Below are positions 1 to 6,489 of a DNA stretch of 12,571 bases, in pieces. The notes beneath the pieces are model-generated. The model searched no databases and was not told the origin of the DNA. It was given only the letters and a program-made list of their open reading frames with translations. The DNA comes from CAYNDB01 sp964395915 (GTDB lineage: Bacteria > Nitrospinota_A > UBA7883 > JAJRTC01). Location of the stretch: NCBI GenBank assembly GCA_964395915.1, contig CAYNDB010000075.1, positions 1-12,571 of the forward strand, in the 5' to 3' direction. The translations under genes and the position numbers were made by a program. Positions within the stretch are counted from its first letter, which is position 1. The number at the start of each line of letters is the position of its first letter.

Positions 1-145
1 AGACAACTTCCACATCTCCGCCGGGAAGGTTGCGCGCCCAGCCGGTTATACCGCCAATCCGCTCTGCCTTTTCCGTGGCGCTTGCGCGATACCATACGCC
101 TTGCACCCTGCCGGAGACTATTATGTTTGCCCGAACTATTTCCAT
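1..145 (-). CDS. acyP: Acylphosphatase, N-terminal part (cut by the window edge)
   Basis: Reading the minus strand from an ATG at 145-143 gives 48 residues before the window ends. Acylphosphatases are small (about 90-residue) cytoplasmic enzymes that hydrolyse carboxyl-phosphate bonds in acyl phosphates. The family signature is visible: SGRVQGVWYR at residues 11-20, whose arginine (R20) binds the phosphate, followed by GWARN at 35-39, whose asparagine (N39) positions the nucleophilic water, then LPGGDVEVV. About half the protein is present and no key residue is missing from that half. The gene is transcribed away from the etf operon, with the AT-rich spacer between them. The start is set by the homology: an ATG three bases upstream is out of frame and runs into a stop. 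No good ribosome-binding site is seen before it. Confidence 0.9.
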   Translation of the reverse strand, partial: MEIVRANIIVSGRVQGVWYRASATEKAERIGGITGWARNLPGGDVEVV

Positions 146-355
146 ACCATATATTATTAGTTTTAAAAGTTTTTTGAGATTATTTTGGTTTTACTCTTTT
201 CAAACCGGAGATGTTGTGGCATTATCAGCAACTCATTCAGTTGTGACATTATCAGCAACCCGTTTAATGAAATCTACCAGATTACTTGGAATAGATATCA
301 ACATTTCAGGTCAAATTAGAAAAAAATATAGCGAACGTTTGGAGCGGAATTATAG
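146..355. promoter_or_regulatory. Divergent AT-rich spacer, acyP / etfB
   Basis: This 210-bp AT-rich spacer separates the minus-strand acylphosphatase from the plus-strand etf operon, so it should carry promoters for both. I could not place a convincing -35/-10 pair for either gene; short TTGAAA- and TAATAT-like stretches exist on the minus strand but the spacing is poor. The spacer carries a 22-bp direct repeat, listed separately. An open frame at 30-359 crosses the spacer and overlaps the acylphosphatase, but it looks non-coding. Confidence 0.45.
213..261. repeat. Two 22-bp direct repeats upstream of etfB
   Basis: Copy 1 (213-234) and copy 2 (240-261) match at 20 of 22 positions. The shared core is CATTATCAGCAAC, preceded by GTTGTG and one variable base. 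The copies start 27 bp apart, about 2.6 helical turns. They could be paired operator sites for a regulator of etfBA or acyP, or a remnant of a mobile-element end with repeated terminal motifs. No transposase is present in the window. Confidence 0.6.
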
Positions 356-1201
356 ATGAGTAAAGGTTACAAAATGGTCGTGCTGATGAAGCAGGTGCCG
401 GACACCTCCAGCAAGGCGGGAGTGAACCCGGACGGCACTGTGGACAGGGCTCGCGCCAAAAAGATGCTTAACACGTTTGATAAATTCGCTTTGCAAAAGG
501 CGCTTGAAGTGCGAGAGGTACATGGCGGAGAGATTATCGTGGCGACCATGGGGCCGCCTCCCGCAAAGGAGATATTAATAGAGGCGCTGGAGTATGGCGC
601 GGACAAGGGATATCTTTTGTCGGACAAGCGTCTCGCCGCATCGGATACTTTAGCCACGGCGTACGCTTTACATATGGTCGTCCGGTTCTTCGGCGATGTG
701 GACATCGTGTTCACCGGGTTGCAGACAACCGATGGAGACACGGCCCAGGTCGGCCCGCAAATAGCCGAGCGGCTGGACATTCCCCAGATAACATATCTTG
801 AAAAACTTGAGGTAAAAGACGGGTTTATTGAGGCGGAACGGGTTATAGAAGGTGGCATGCAAAAGCTTAAGACGTCCATGCCAGCCTTGATTACCGTGGC
901 AAACTCGGCGAAAAGCCTCGAGCACAAAAAGTTCTATAACGTTTTTAAAACGAAAGAGCTTCGCAGAAATGAAGAGGAATTCTCCAAAAGGGTTATAACC
1001 GTAAATCTCGACGATATTAATGCGGACCCCGCCATGGCCGGTCTTGTAGGGTCTCCCACCATCGTTAGTAAAACCTGGAAACTCGGTGAAAAAGGCGGCT
1101 CATGCGTTGTGTTCAAAGGTGAGGCGGCAAGTGTAGAGACGCAGAATCTTATGGATCGTCTCATTGCGGATAAACGTGGAATTGAGGAATTGGTATCGTG
1201 A
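356..1201 (+). CDS. etfB: Electron transfer flavoprotein, beta subunit
   Basis: This is the small subunit of the heterodimeric flavoprotein that accepts electrons from acyl-CoA and related flavin dehydrogenases in the cytoplasm and passes them to a quinone reductase. The 281 residues start with the family N-terminus VVLMKQVPDTS. They carry the ETF-beta signature at about residues 125-147 (TDGDTAQVGPQIAERLDIP followed by ITY), part of the nucleotide-binding fold. At 281 residues it is somewhat longer than the usual 250-260. A GGAG at 341-344 lies 11 bases before the ATG at 356. An in-frame ATG at 374, giving MVVLMKQVPDT and preceded by AAAGG, is an equally plausible start that fits homologues better. 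The stop overlaps the etfA start by 4 bp (GTGA), so the two subunits are probably translationally coupled. Confidence 0.95.
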   Translation: MSKGYKMVVLMKQVPDTSSKAGVNPDGTVDRARAKKMLNTFDKFALQKALEVREVHGGEIIVATMGPPPAKEILIEALEYGADKGYLLSDKRLAASDTLATAYALHMVVRFFGDVDIVFTGLQTTDGDTAQVGPQIAERLDIPQITYLEKLEVKDGFIEAERVIEGGMQKLKTSMPALITVANSAKSLEHKKFYNVFKTKELRRNEEEFSKRVITVNLDDINADPAMAGLVGSPTIVSKTWKLGEKGGSCVVFKGEAASVETQNLMDRLIADKRGIEELVS

Positions 1202-2253
1202 GTGATTATGCGGATGTCGTTGTAATAGCGGACCAGATAAAAAACGATCTGCGGCCCATAACGTTCGAGCTTCTGGGCGCGGCGAGGGGGCTTGCGGAAA
1301 AGCTTGGTGTGAAGGTGCGGGCCATCGTCATGGGGAATAAGCTTGGGGATATACCACAAACGCTCATCCATTACGGAGCGGACGAAGTTTACGTTGTAGA
1401 CCAACCTGAGCTTGAGGATTATACGACGTTGACATACAGGCGCGCCGCTCTTGCTGTGCTGGAGTCTTTTGACAGGCCTCCGCATATCGTCTTGTGCGGC
1501 GCCACTACCACAGGGCGCGATCTTGCTCCGCGCATTGCGGCGTATTTCGATACAGGGCTTACGGCGGACTGTACGGAGCTTGACATCGGAGAATACCAGC
1601 ACAAAGGAAAAGCCGACCCTGCGAAAGTTGGCCTGTTCGAGAACTGTCTGTACGCCATCCGCCCAAGCTTCGGAGAAAGTTTGAAAGCCAGAATAGTCGG
1701 CCCATGGAAAAATCCGCAGATGGCCACGGCGCGTGTGGGCGTGATGATACCGAGCGAGCTGGACGACAGCAGGACAGGCAAGATTGTGCCTTTTAAGGTA
1801 GATTTTCAGGAAAGCGATTTTCGGCTGAAGGTGATTGAGACGGTTCACGAAGTTTCAGACTCGGTGGATCTTACGCAAGCAAAAGTAATAGTAAGCGGTG
1901 GGTTCGGGCTTGGCGAGGCCGACGGGTTTAATGTTGTGCGGGACCTTGCCTCTATTTTTAAAGATGGCGCTGTCGGCAGTTCACGTAAAGCTGTGGACGC
2001 CGGATGGATCCCTTATTCGCATCAAGTGGGGCAGACTGGTAAAACAGTGCGCCCGTCCCTGTATATAGCCCTTGGTATTTCCGGAGCCATTCAGCACCGG
2101 GTTGGCATGAGCAATTCGGAAACGATAATCGCAGTTAATAAAGATGAAGACGCGCCGATATTTCAGTTTGCGCATTATGGAATTGTTGGCGACCTATATG
2201 AAATTGCGCCGCTATTAAAAGAACAGTTTTCACAGGCGGTTGCTACCGTCTGA
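1198..2253 (+). CDS. etfA: Electron transfer flavoprotein, alpha subunit
   Basis: This is the large ETF subunit, which holds the electron-carrying FAD. Residues 1 to about 220 form the alpha/beta domain shared with the beta subunit. Residues 225-351 are the C-terminal FAD-binding domain, with SSR at 261-263, QVGQTGK at 276-282, GISGAIQH at 293-300, NKDEDAPIF at 314-322 and the YGIVGDL end. The start is GTG at 1198, overlapping the etfB stop, with GAGG at 1184-1187. At 351 residues it is longer than the usual 310-330. NPQMATARVGVM at 172-183 resembles the FixB/bifurcating-type ETF motif RPQMATVRPGVM more than mitochondrial-type ETFs. The usual arginine of SGGRG is phenylalanine here (F236), an atypical change in the FAD domain. 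ETF alpha is certain; whether it bifurcates is not. Confidence 0.95.
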   Translation: MSDYADVVVIADQIKNDLRPITFELLGAARGLAEKLGVKVRAIVMGNKLGDIPQTLIHYGADEVYVVDQPELEDYTTLTYRRAALAVLESFDRPPHIVLCGATTTGRDLAPRIAAYFDTGLTADCTELDIGEYQHKGKADPAKVGLFENCLYAIRPSFGESLKARIVGPWKNPQMATARVGVMIPSELDDSRTGKIVPFKVDFQESDFRLKVIETVHEVSDSVDLTQAKVIVSGGFGLGEADGFNVVRDLASIFKDGAVGSSRKAVDAGWIPYSHQVGQTGKTVRPSLYIALGISGAIQHRVGMSNSETIIAVNKDEDAPIFQFAHYGIVGDLYEIAPLLKEQFSQAVATV

Positions 2254-2272
2254 TTTTTGGAGCTTTTAAATA

Positions 2273-3982
2273 ATGCCTGATCGTATTGAATATGATGTCG
2301 TGCTTGTAGGCGCCAGCCCTTCCAACCTTGCGCTGGCCCACAGACTTGTGGACTTGACAACTTCTCCAACAAAAATAGCCATCCTCGAAAAATCAAAAAC
2401 GATAGGCGGACATCTGCTTTCCGGCGCGGTGTCGAACCCGAGGACGTTGAGCAAACTTTTCCCGGATTGGGACAAGGGCGAGTTTCCGCTTGAGGGGATA
2501 TGCAAAAACAGTTATGTGACGATTCTCGGAGCCAAACGGTGGGAGCCGGTTCCGCGTCTTTTCATGCCATCCTATTTTAAGAAGGAAGGCTACGCGATAT
2601 TAAATATATCCGATATGGCCGCTTATATGGCCGGCAAGCTTAACGAAAAAGCGGCTGAAAAAGATGGTGTGGTGGTGGATATCTACCCCGGTTTCCCAGC
2701 AAGGTCCATTGTATATGATGGCGACAGGGTGGTTGGCGTGCAAGTTGACGGCACAGGGGATTCCGAAATGGATACCTGTTATGGAAAAGTGATCGTGTTC
2801 GGCGACAAAGGGTTTGTCAGCCGCGATCTGATATCTAAATTCAATTTGTGCAAGAACGGGCAGACATATGCGGTCGGCGTAAAAGAAGTGTGGGAGACCA
2901 AGCGCAACCTTGAAGGTGAAGTATGGCACACGATGGGATATCCGCTTCATCCCGGCCATATGGGCGGCGGGTTCGTGTATGGATGTAAAGACAACAAGCT
3001 TATCATCGGCATGGTGATGGGGCTCGATTTCGAGAACCCGAACATCAGGCCTCCACAGGTTCTGCAAGACCTCAAAAAACATCATTTCATACAGGATATG
3101 ATTCGTGGCGGCAAGCTTATCAAATATGGAGCTTCGATACTTCCTGAAGGCGGGTATTATTCGTTACCTGAAAAATTTGCGGTCGACGGAGCCCTGATTG
3201 TCGGCGACGCGTTAGGCACGCTTGATGTGAAGCGTTTTTCCGGCGTGGACAAGGCCATGGAGAGCGGATATGTCGCCGCCGAGGTTATACACGACGCATT
3301 AAACAAGGGTGACACATCGGCTGAAGGTCTTGCGGCGTATCAGCGCAGGGTCATGGACGGATGGATCGGCCAGGAGCTTAAAGACTCTCGCTACTTCCGT
3401 AAAGCGTTTAAGGATTATCCGAATGTGCTCAATAAATTTATTCCAAAAATCATGTCGCAGATAGACGACGGCAAAGGAGTTATCGGAGCCGGGCTTACCA
3501 TCGGGCTTACCGATCCTTTCGGCGCGTTGGGGAATATCGGCGCTAAAAAGATGATAGAAAACCCGGGAGATCACGGGACAGTGACTTATATGCCCGACCA
3601 TCAGCATATCAACCCGAATTACAGCTACGAGAACGAGAATTCGCCAGATGGTTATGATCCCAAAACGCTCTACTCAACAGCGGACGTCGTATTCTACTCC
3701 CATACGCATTATGAAGAGGGCAACGCGCATATCGACGAGTTCAAATCGGACACTTGCGATAAATGTATAGCGCAATATGACGCTGCCGGGAAAGACACTC
3801 CATGCGTTGGGGACTGCACCGCCGAAGTGCATCAGACCATGGAGAAGGACGGGGCAAAGAAGCACGAAATGGCGCTTGAGAACTGTGTCCAGTGCCGCAC
3901 ATGCGAGATTGTCTGCCCCTACGAAAACATTCGCGTTAATGCCGCGTTCCACGGTTACGGACCAGACTTTTCCGGGATGTAA
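2273..3982 (+). CDS. Electron transfer flavoprotein:quinone oxidoreductase with Cys-rich ferredoxin-like tail
   Basis: This is a membrane-associated flavo-iron-sulfur enzyme (ETF-QO, or FixC fused to FixX) that takes electrons from reduced ETF and reduces the quinone pool. Of its 569 residues, the N-terminal part is an FAD Rossmann domain followed by the family motif LEKSKTIGGHLLSGAV and PDW. The second FAD motif is GALIVGDALGTLDV, followed by AMESGYVAAE. The C-terminal cluster motif is CVQCRTCEIVCP at 538-549, and the protein ends GYGPDFSGM as in ETF-QO. Four further cysteines lie at 495, 498, 511 and 515. The canonical enzyme uses four cysteines in all, so a second metal site is possible. 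The first glycine motif, usually GxGPAG, is GASPSN (13-18), so two glycines are lost. The start has GGAG at 2259-2262 and lies 19 bp after etfA. No separate fixX is needed. Confidence 0.93.
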   Translation: MPDRIEYDVVLVGASPSNLALAHRLVDLTTSPTKIAILEKSKTIGGHLLSGAVSNPRTLSKLFPDWDKGEFPLEGICKNSYVTILGAKRWEPVPRLFMPSYFKKEGYAILNISDMAAYMAGKLNEKAAEKDGVVVDIYPGFPARSIVYDGDRVVGVQVDGTGDSEMDTCYGKVIVFGDKGFVSRDLISKFNLCKNGQTYAVGVKEVWETKRNLEGEVWHTMGYPLHPGHMGGGFVYGCKDNKLIIGMVMGLDFENPNIRPPQVLQDLKKHHFIQDMIRGGKLIKYGASILPEGGYYSLPEKFAVDGALIVGDALGTLDVKRFSGVDKAMESGYVAAEVIHDALNKGDTSAEGLAAYQRRVMDGWIGQELKDSRYFRKAFKDYPNVLNKFIPKIMSQIDDGKGVIGAGLTIGLTDPFGALGNIGAKKMIENPGDHGTVTYMPDHQHINPNYSYENENSPDGYDPKTLYSTADVVFYSHTHYEEGNAHIDEFKSDTCDKCIAQYDAAGKDTPCVGDCTAEVHQTMEKDGAKKHEMALENCVQCRTCEIVCPYENIRVNAAFHGYGPDFSGM

Positions 3983-3995
3983 AGTATTTATGGTG

Positions 3996-4071
3996 GGGGA
4001 TTGTTCACAAACCGCCCCTGCCACAAGGAAAGTCATTGCGAAGGAAGCCGGAGACGACTGCGGCAATCCCC
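3996..4071. repeat. Inverted repeat element between convergent genes (ATTGCG...GCAAT type)
   Basis: The 95-bp gap between the two convergent genes is nearly filled by a structured element. The outer arms GGGGATTG (3996-4003) and CAATCCCC (4064-4071) are perfect 8-bp complements. The right part, GTCATTGCGAAGG (4032-4044) through GACGAC to GCAATCCC (4063-4070), resembles the widespread intergenic repeat of the form GTCATTGCGAGGA...CGACGAAGCAATC seen in many bacterial genomes (recalled, not searched). It lies 13 bp after the oxidoreductase stop and 6 bp from the end of the GH57 gene. It could act as a transcript-end structure, but there is no T-tract, so I do not call a terminator. Confidence 0.6.
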
Positions 4072-4077
4072 TCTGGC

Positions 4078-6225
4078 CTATATCTTTTCTATATCCAGGG
4101 TTATCGTAAATTCCATGGTCGACCCTTTGGGGAGCAACGCGTGGCGGAGCAGGGTAATGGAGGAGCCTTGATACGTGCTTTCGAACCCTGATTCAGATTG
4201 CGAGACGGTTTCCACCGGAAAGCGCCATACGTCCACAGGTTTGTCGTTGGTAATGTTGACCTGAAAACGTTTCCATTCGTCGCGCATTCCGATTTGTTTT
4301 ACGCTGGTATCAACTGAGGCTTCACGCAATTTCGATCCTTTTTTACCGTCGATTACCCATCTTCTGTCATCAGCGTCCGCGGCCAGTAACGTAAGGTTCA
4401 GCTCGACACCCATACGACAATCCATAGCGCTTGCGCCGTAGTTTGTAACTTTATAGGTTGCGGTAAGGCAAGCGTCTTTCTTATTCATCCAAAAAGTTTT
4501 GCTGACGGTTACAGGGTGACGGGCTTCGTTTACAGAAACAAGGCCATGACGGGAAAGAGTGAGAGAGGCTTCGTTTCCGCCGCATTTCAGGTTATCGATT
4601 TCATACACGGTTCCCATGAAGTCTCCAAGCTCGTCAAAACTTTGATTTCGAAAATCATCTATCGTTACATCGGGCAAGATGAAATGATCCTGGAAACATC
4701 TGCGTAAATAGTGGTCATAGTGCAATTTTTCAGCCAGGTCAGGCTCTTTTAGACGGACAATATCGTGAATCGAGGCAGGCTGATGTTCTTCTCCCTCCGT
4801 TTTACCTGCATTGGCCGCGATTATTTTTTTGTGATACGCCTCCGGTCTTCTTGTTAACGTGTTGGTGAGTGAGAAGGCCGCAGGGCGATAGTCCAGCTCT
4901 GCAAGACAGCCGCCGTAATCGGGGTCGAAACAGGTGAAAAGGCTCGGGTTTTCAATCACCACATCATCCGCGCCGTCCATATCGAAATCGAAACGCTCAA
5001 CGTTTATCCAGCTTTTGGTTTTACGAATGTTGTTGTCGAGAATGTTTTCAGCTTTAATAAGGTTTTCATACAACGCATGGCGCAGATAGTTCAAGTACAA
5101 CCCTCCGAAAAGCCCGTGCCAATAGGCGCAGTTGCACTGGCCTTTATAAAGAGCCTGTTTGGCGCTCTTCACCGTTTTTTTCGGTTTTCCGCCTTTTTCA
5201 GCGTCGGCGATTTTTTGTGAGACATGGAGCATTTTTTTATGCATACGGTTCGATTCATCATACTTCGTCAGGAAATTGTCCCACAATCCTCCGCGAATGA
5301 ACGGTTTCCATTCTTCTCTTTTCCCTATATCGTCGAGCTCATGCAAAGCTTTCTCAAACCGTGCGCCAGATTCCGCCGGTAAAGCCCACTCCATCATTTC
5401 CTCGTACGAGGCCATTGGAAGATATATGCGACCGCGCGATTTCTGTTTTTCCAAAAATTCCGAGAACAGGCTCATCTGGATCGACTCATGGTTTTCCTCC
5501 AGAGCCGTATAAAAGTTGTGCAACCACTTTTCCTCATACACCCATTTATAGGTGTCAGGCCAGCTTCCAAACTTTTCCCCGTCATCGGCGTAGGTGACAC
5601 TTTCCACGCCCATTTCGTCTTTTAACCTCAAAATATAGTCGATAGTCTCATGCGGAAGACGGAACGGGATGGTGTAACGCAGATTCTTGTCAATAGGGAA
5701 AACACTTAGCGTCGCGCCATGTTTTTCTGTGGTGTAGTAGCCGAACATGTCGTTCGAAGTAAGCCCTGTATAATAAAAGTGCGTATCGTCGAGGATTGTG
5801 TATTTAAGGCCTGTCTGGGCGATAATTTTGGGCAGATAAGGATCCCAGATTCTTTCCGCTGTCCACATCCCCACAGGCTCGTATCCGAATCGGTTTTTAA
5901 TATAGTCGTTCATCATGACTATTTGGCCGACGGCGTCCCGCTCCGGAATGGAGCTTAAAATCGGCTCGTAAAAGCCCCCTGAAAGGATTTCCACCTGCCC
6001 GCGCTCCACCATTTTAGCGACCATATCGAAGTATTCCGGGTGGTTGGATTCGATCCATTCCAAGAGCGGGCCAGAATGGTGCAACGACATGCGGACGCCG
6101 GGATGTTCGCTTAGTAACTGAATCTGTGGCTTGTAGCAGGTTTCGTATGTTTCTTCGAAAACATGTTCAAAATTACCCACCGGCTGATGGTTGTGGATTC
6201 CGAAGAGAAGGTCTATGGCGCTCAT
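4078..6225 (-). CDS. GH57 family 4-alpha-glucanotransferase / alpha-amylase with C-terminal beta domain
   Basis: This is a glycoside hydrolase family 57 enzyme acting on alpha-1,4-glucans (glycogen, maltodextrins), most like the Thermococcus 4-alpha-glucanotransferase and Dictyoglomus AmyA type. All five GH57 regions are visible: HNHQP (11-15), GQVEILSGGFYEP (76-88), WTAERIWDP (121-129) with the nucleophile E124, YADDGEKFG (212-220) with the acid/base aspartate (D214 or D215), and YLPMASYEE (268-276). The 715 residues continue into a helical region and a C-terminal beta domain typical of this subgroup (DUF1925/DUF1926). There is no signal peptide, so it should be cytoplasmic and work in glycogen or maltodextrin turnover. 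The start is fixed by the conserved N-terminus (MSAIDLLFGIHNHQP) although no clear Shine-Dalgarno precedes it. It converges on the etf operon and diverges from the pilB-like operon. Transferase versus hydrolase activity cannot be told from sequence. Confidence 0.93.
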   Translation of the reverse strand: MSAIDLLFGIHNHQPVGNFEHVFEETYETCYKPQIQLLSEHPGVRMSLHHSGPLLEWIESNHPEYFDMVAKMVERGQVEILSGGFYEPILSSIPERDAVGQIVMMNDYIKNRFGYEPVGMWTAERIWDPYLPKIIAQTGLKYTILDDTHFYYTGLTSNDMFGYYTTEKHGATLSVFPIDKNLRYTIPFRLPHETIDYILRLKDEMGVESVTYADDGEKFGSWPDTYKWVYEEKWLHNFYTALEENHESIQMSLFSEFLEKQKSRGRIYLPMASYEEMMEWALPAESGARFEKALHELDDIGKREEWKPFIRGGLWDNFLTKYDESNRMHKKMLHVSQKIADAEKGGKPKKTVKSAKQALYKGQCNCAYWHGLFGGLYLNYLRHALYENLIKAENILDNNIRKTKSWINVERFDFDMDGADDVVIENPSLFTCFDPDYGGCLAELDYRPAAFSLTNTLTRRPEAYHKKIIAANAGKTEGEEHQPASIHDIVRLKEPDLAEKLHYDHYLRRCFQDHFILPDVTIDDFRNQSFDELGDFMGTVYEIDNLKCGGNEASLTLSRHGLVSVNEARHPVTVSKTFWMNKKDACLTATYKVTNYGASAMDCRMGVELNLTLLAADADDRRWVIDGKKGSKLREASVDTSVKQIGMRDEWKRFQVNITNDKPVDVWRFPVETVSQSESGFESTYQGSSITLLRHALLPKGSTMEFTITLDIEKI

Positions 6226-6369
6226 TGCAAATGTGCTACATACTATAGCAGAAAGGCGCCGCTGATAGTAGCCAAGATATGTTTATCCATGGTTTTCTCT
6301 TATTCATAGTCATTTATTTTCTATGCAAACGGCTGTTATTTCTAGCTTTTTGCAGGGGGCAAAATGTCG

Positions 6370-6375
6370 TATAAT
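6370..6375 (+). promoter_or_regulatory. Candidate sigma-70 -10 box (TATAAT)
   Basis: A perfect TATAAT faces right in the spacer between the GH57 gene and the ATPase gene. The best -35 partners upstream (TTTTTG at 17 bp, or TTTGCA at 15 bp) are weak. If used, transcription would start near 6382 and give a leader of about 108 bases. It overlaps the left arm of the 24-bp inverted repeat, so a protein bound there would block this promoter. Confidence 0.3.
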
Positions 6376-6394
6376 TAGCTGGCATGGTAATTAT
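6371..6394. promoter_or_regulatory. 24-bp inverted repeat, possible enhancer/operator
   Basis: ATAATTA (6371-6377) and TAATTAT (6388-6394) are perfect 7-bp inverted arms around a 10-bp spacer. The dyad centre (about 6382) lies some 80 bp upstream of the start predicted from the -24/-12 motif at 6438-6453. That is a usual distance for a dimeric enhancer-binding protein, and such a protein is encoded in the downstream operon. The low complexity of the arms keeps confidence modest. Confidence 0.35.
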
Positions 6395-6437
6395 GGCAAA
6401 AGCAAGGTTTTATGAGTTTATTGAAAAGCCCTTTGTG

Positions 6438-6453
6438 TGGCTTGCGCTTGGCA
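6438..6453 (+). promoter_or_regulatory. Candidate sigma-54 (-24/-12) promoter for the ATPase operon
   Basis: The sequence TGGCTTGCGCTTGGCA matches the RpoN consensus TGGCACG-N4-TTGCA with the essential GG (6439-6440) and GC (6451-6452) at exactly the right spacing. There are three mismatches elsewhere. Transcription would begin near 6464, leaving a leader of about 26 bases before the ATG at 6490. The third gene of the operon encodes a sigma-54 activator with an intact GAFTGA loop, which supports the call. Confidence 0.42.
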
Positions 6454-6489
6454 AGTACACATAATGCGCTATTTTCTTCTTGATATATT

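Noticed and set aside
30..359. 109-residue open frame on the plus strand before etfB
   Set aside because: It runs antisense to the clear acylphosphatase and through the AT-rich spacer. The protein has no recognisable domain and no ribosome site.
934..1848. 304-residue open frame on the minus strand across etfB/etfA
   Set aside because: It is a shadow of two conserved genes on the other strand; its composition is not protein-like and nothing in it is recognisable.
3983..4077. Bidirectional rho-independent terminator between convergent genes
   Set aside because: Inverted arms are present, but the loop is long and no T-tract follows on either strand, so it is reported only as a repeat.
3777..4109. 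110-residue plus-strand frame overlapping the end of the oxidoreductase
   Set aside because: It is an alternative frame of the cysteine-rich tail running into the intergenic repeat and the GH57 end; no ribosome site or domain.
6246..6290. 15-codon minus-strand leader frame (MDKHILATISGAFLL) before the GH57 gene
   Set aside because: Very short with no supporting ribosome site or attenuator structure.
6384..6464. 26-codon frame (MVIMAKARFYEF...) in the spacer before the ATPase
   Set aside because: Short, no ribosome site, and it overlaps the inverted repeat and the sigma-54 motif; probably chance.
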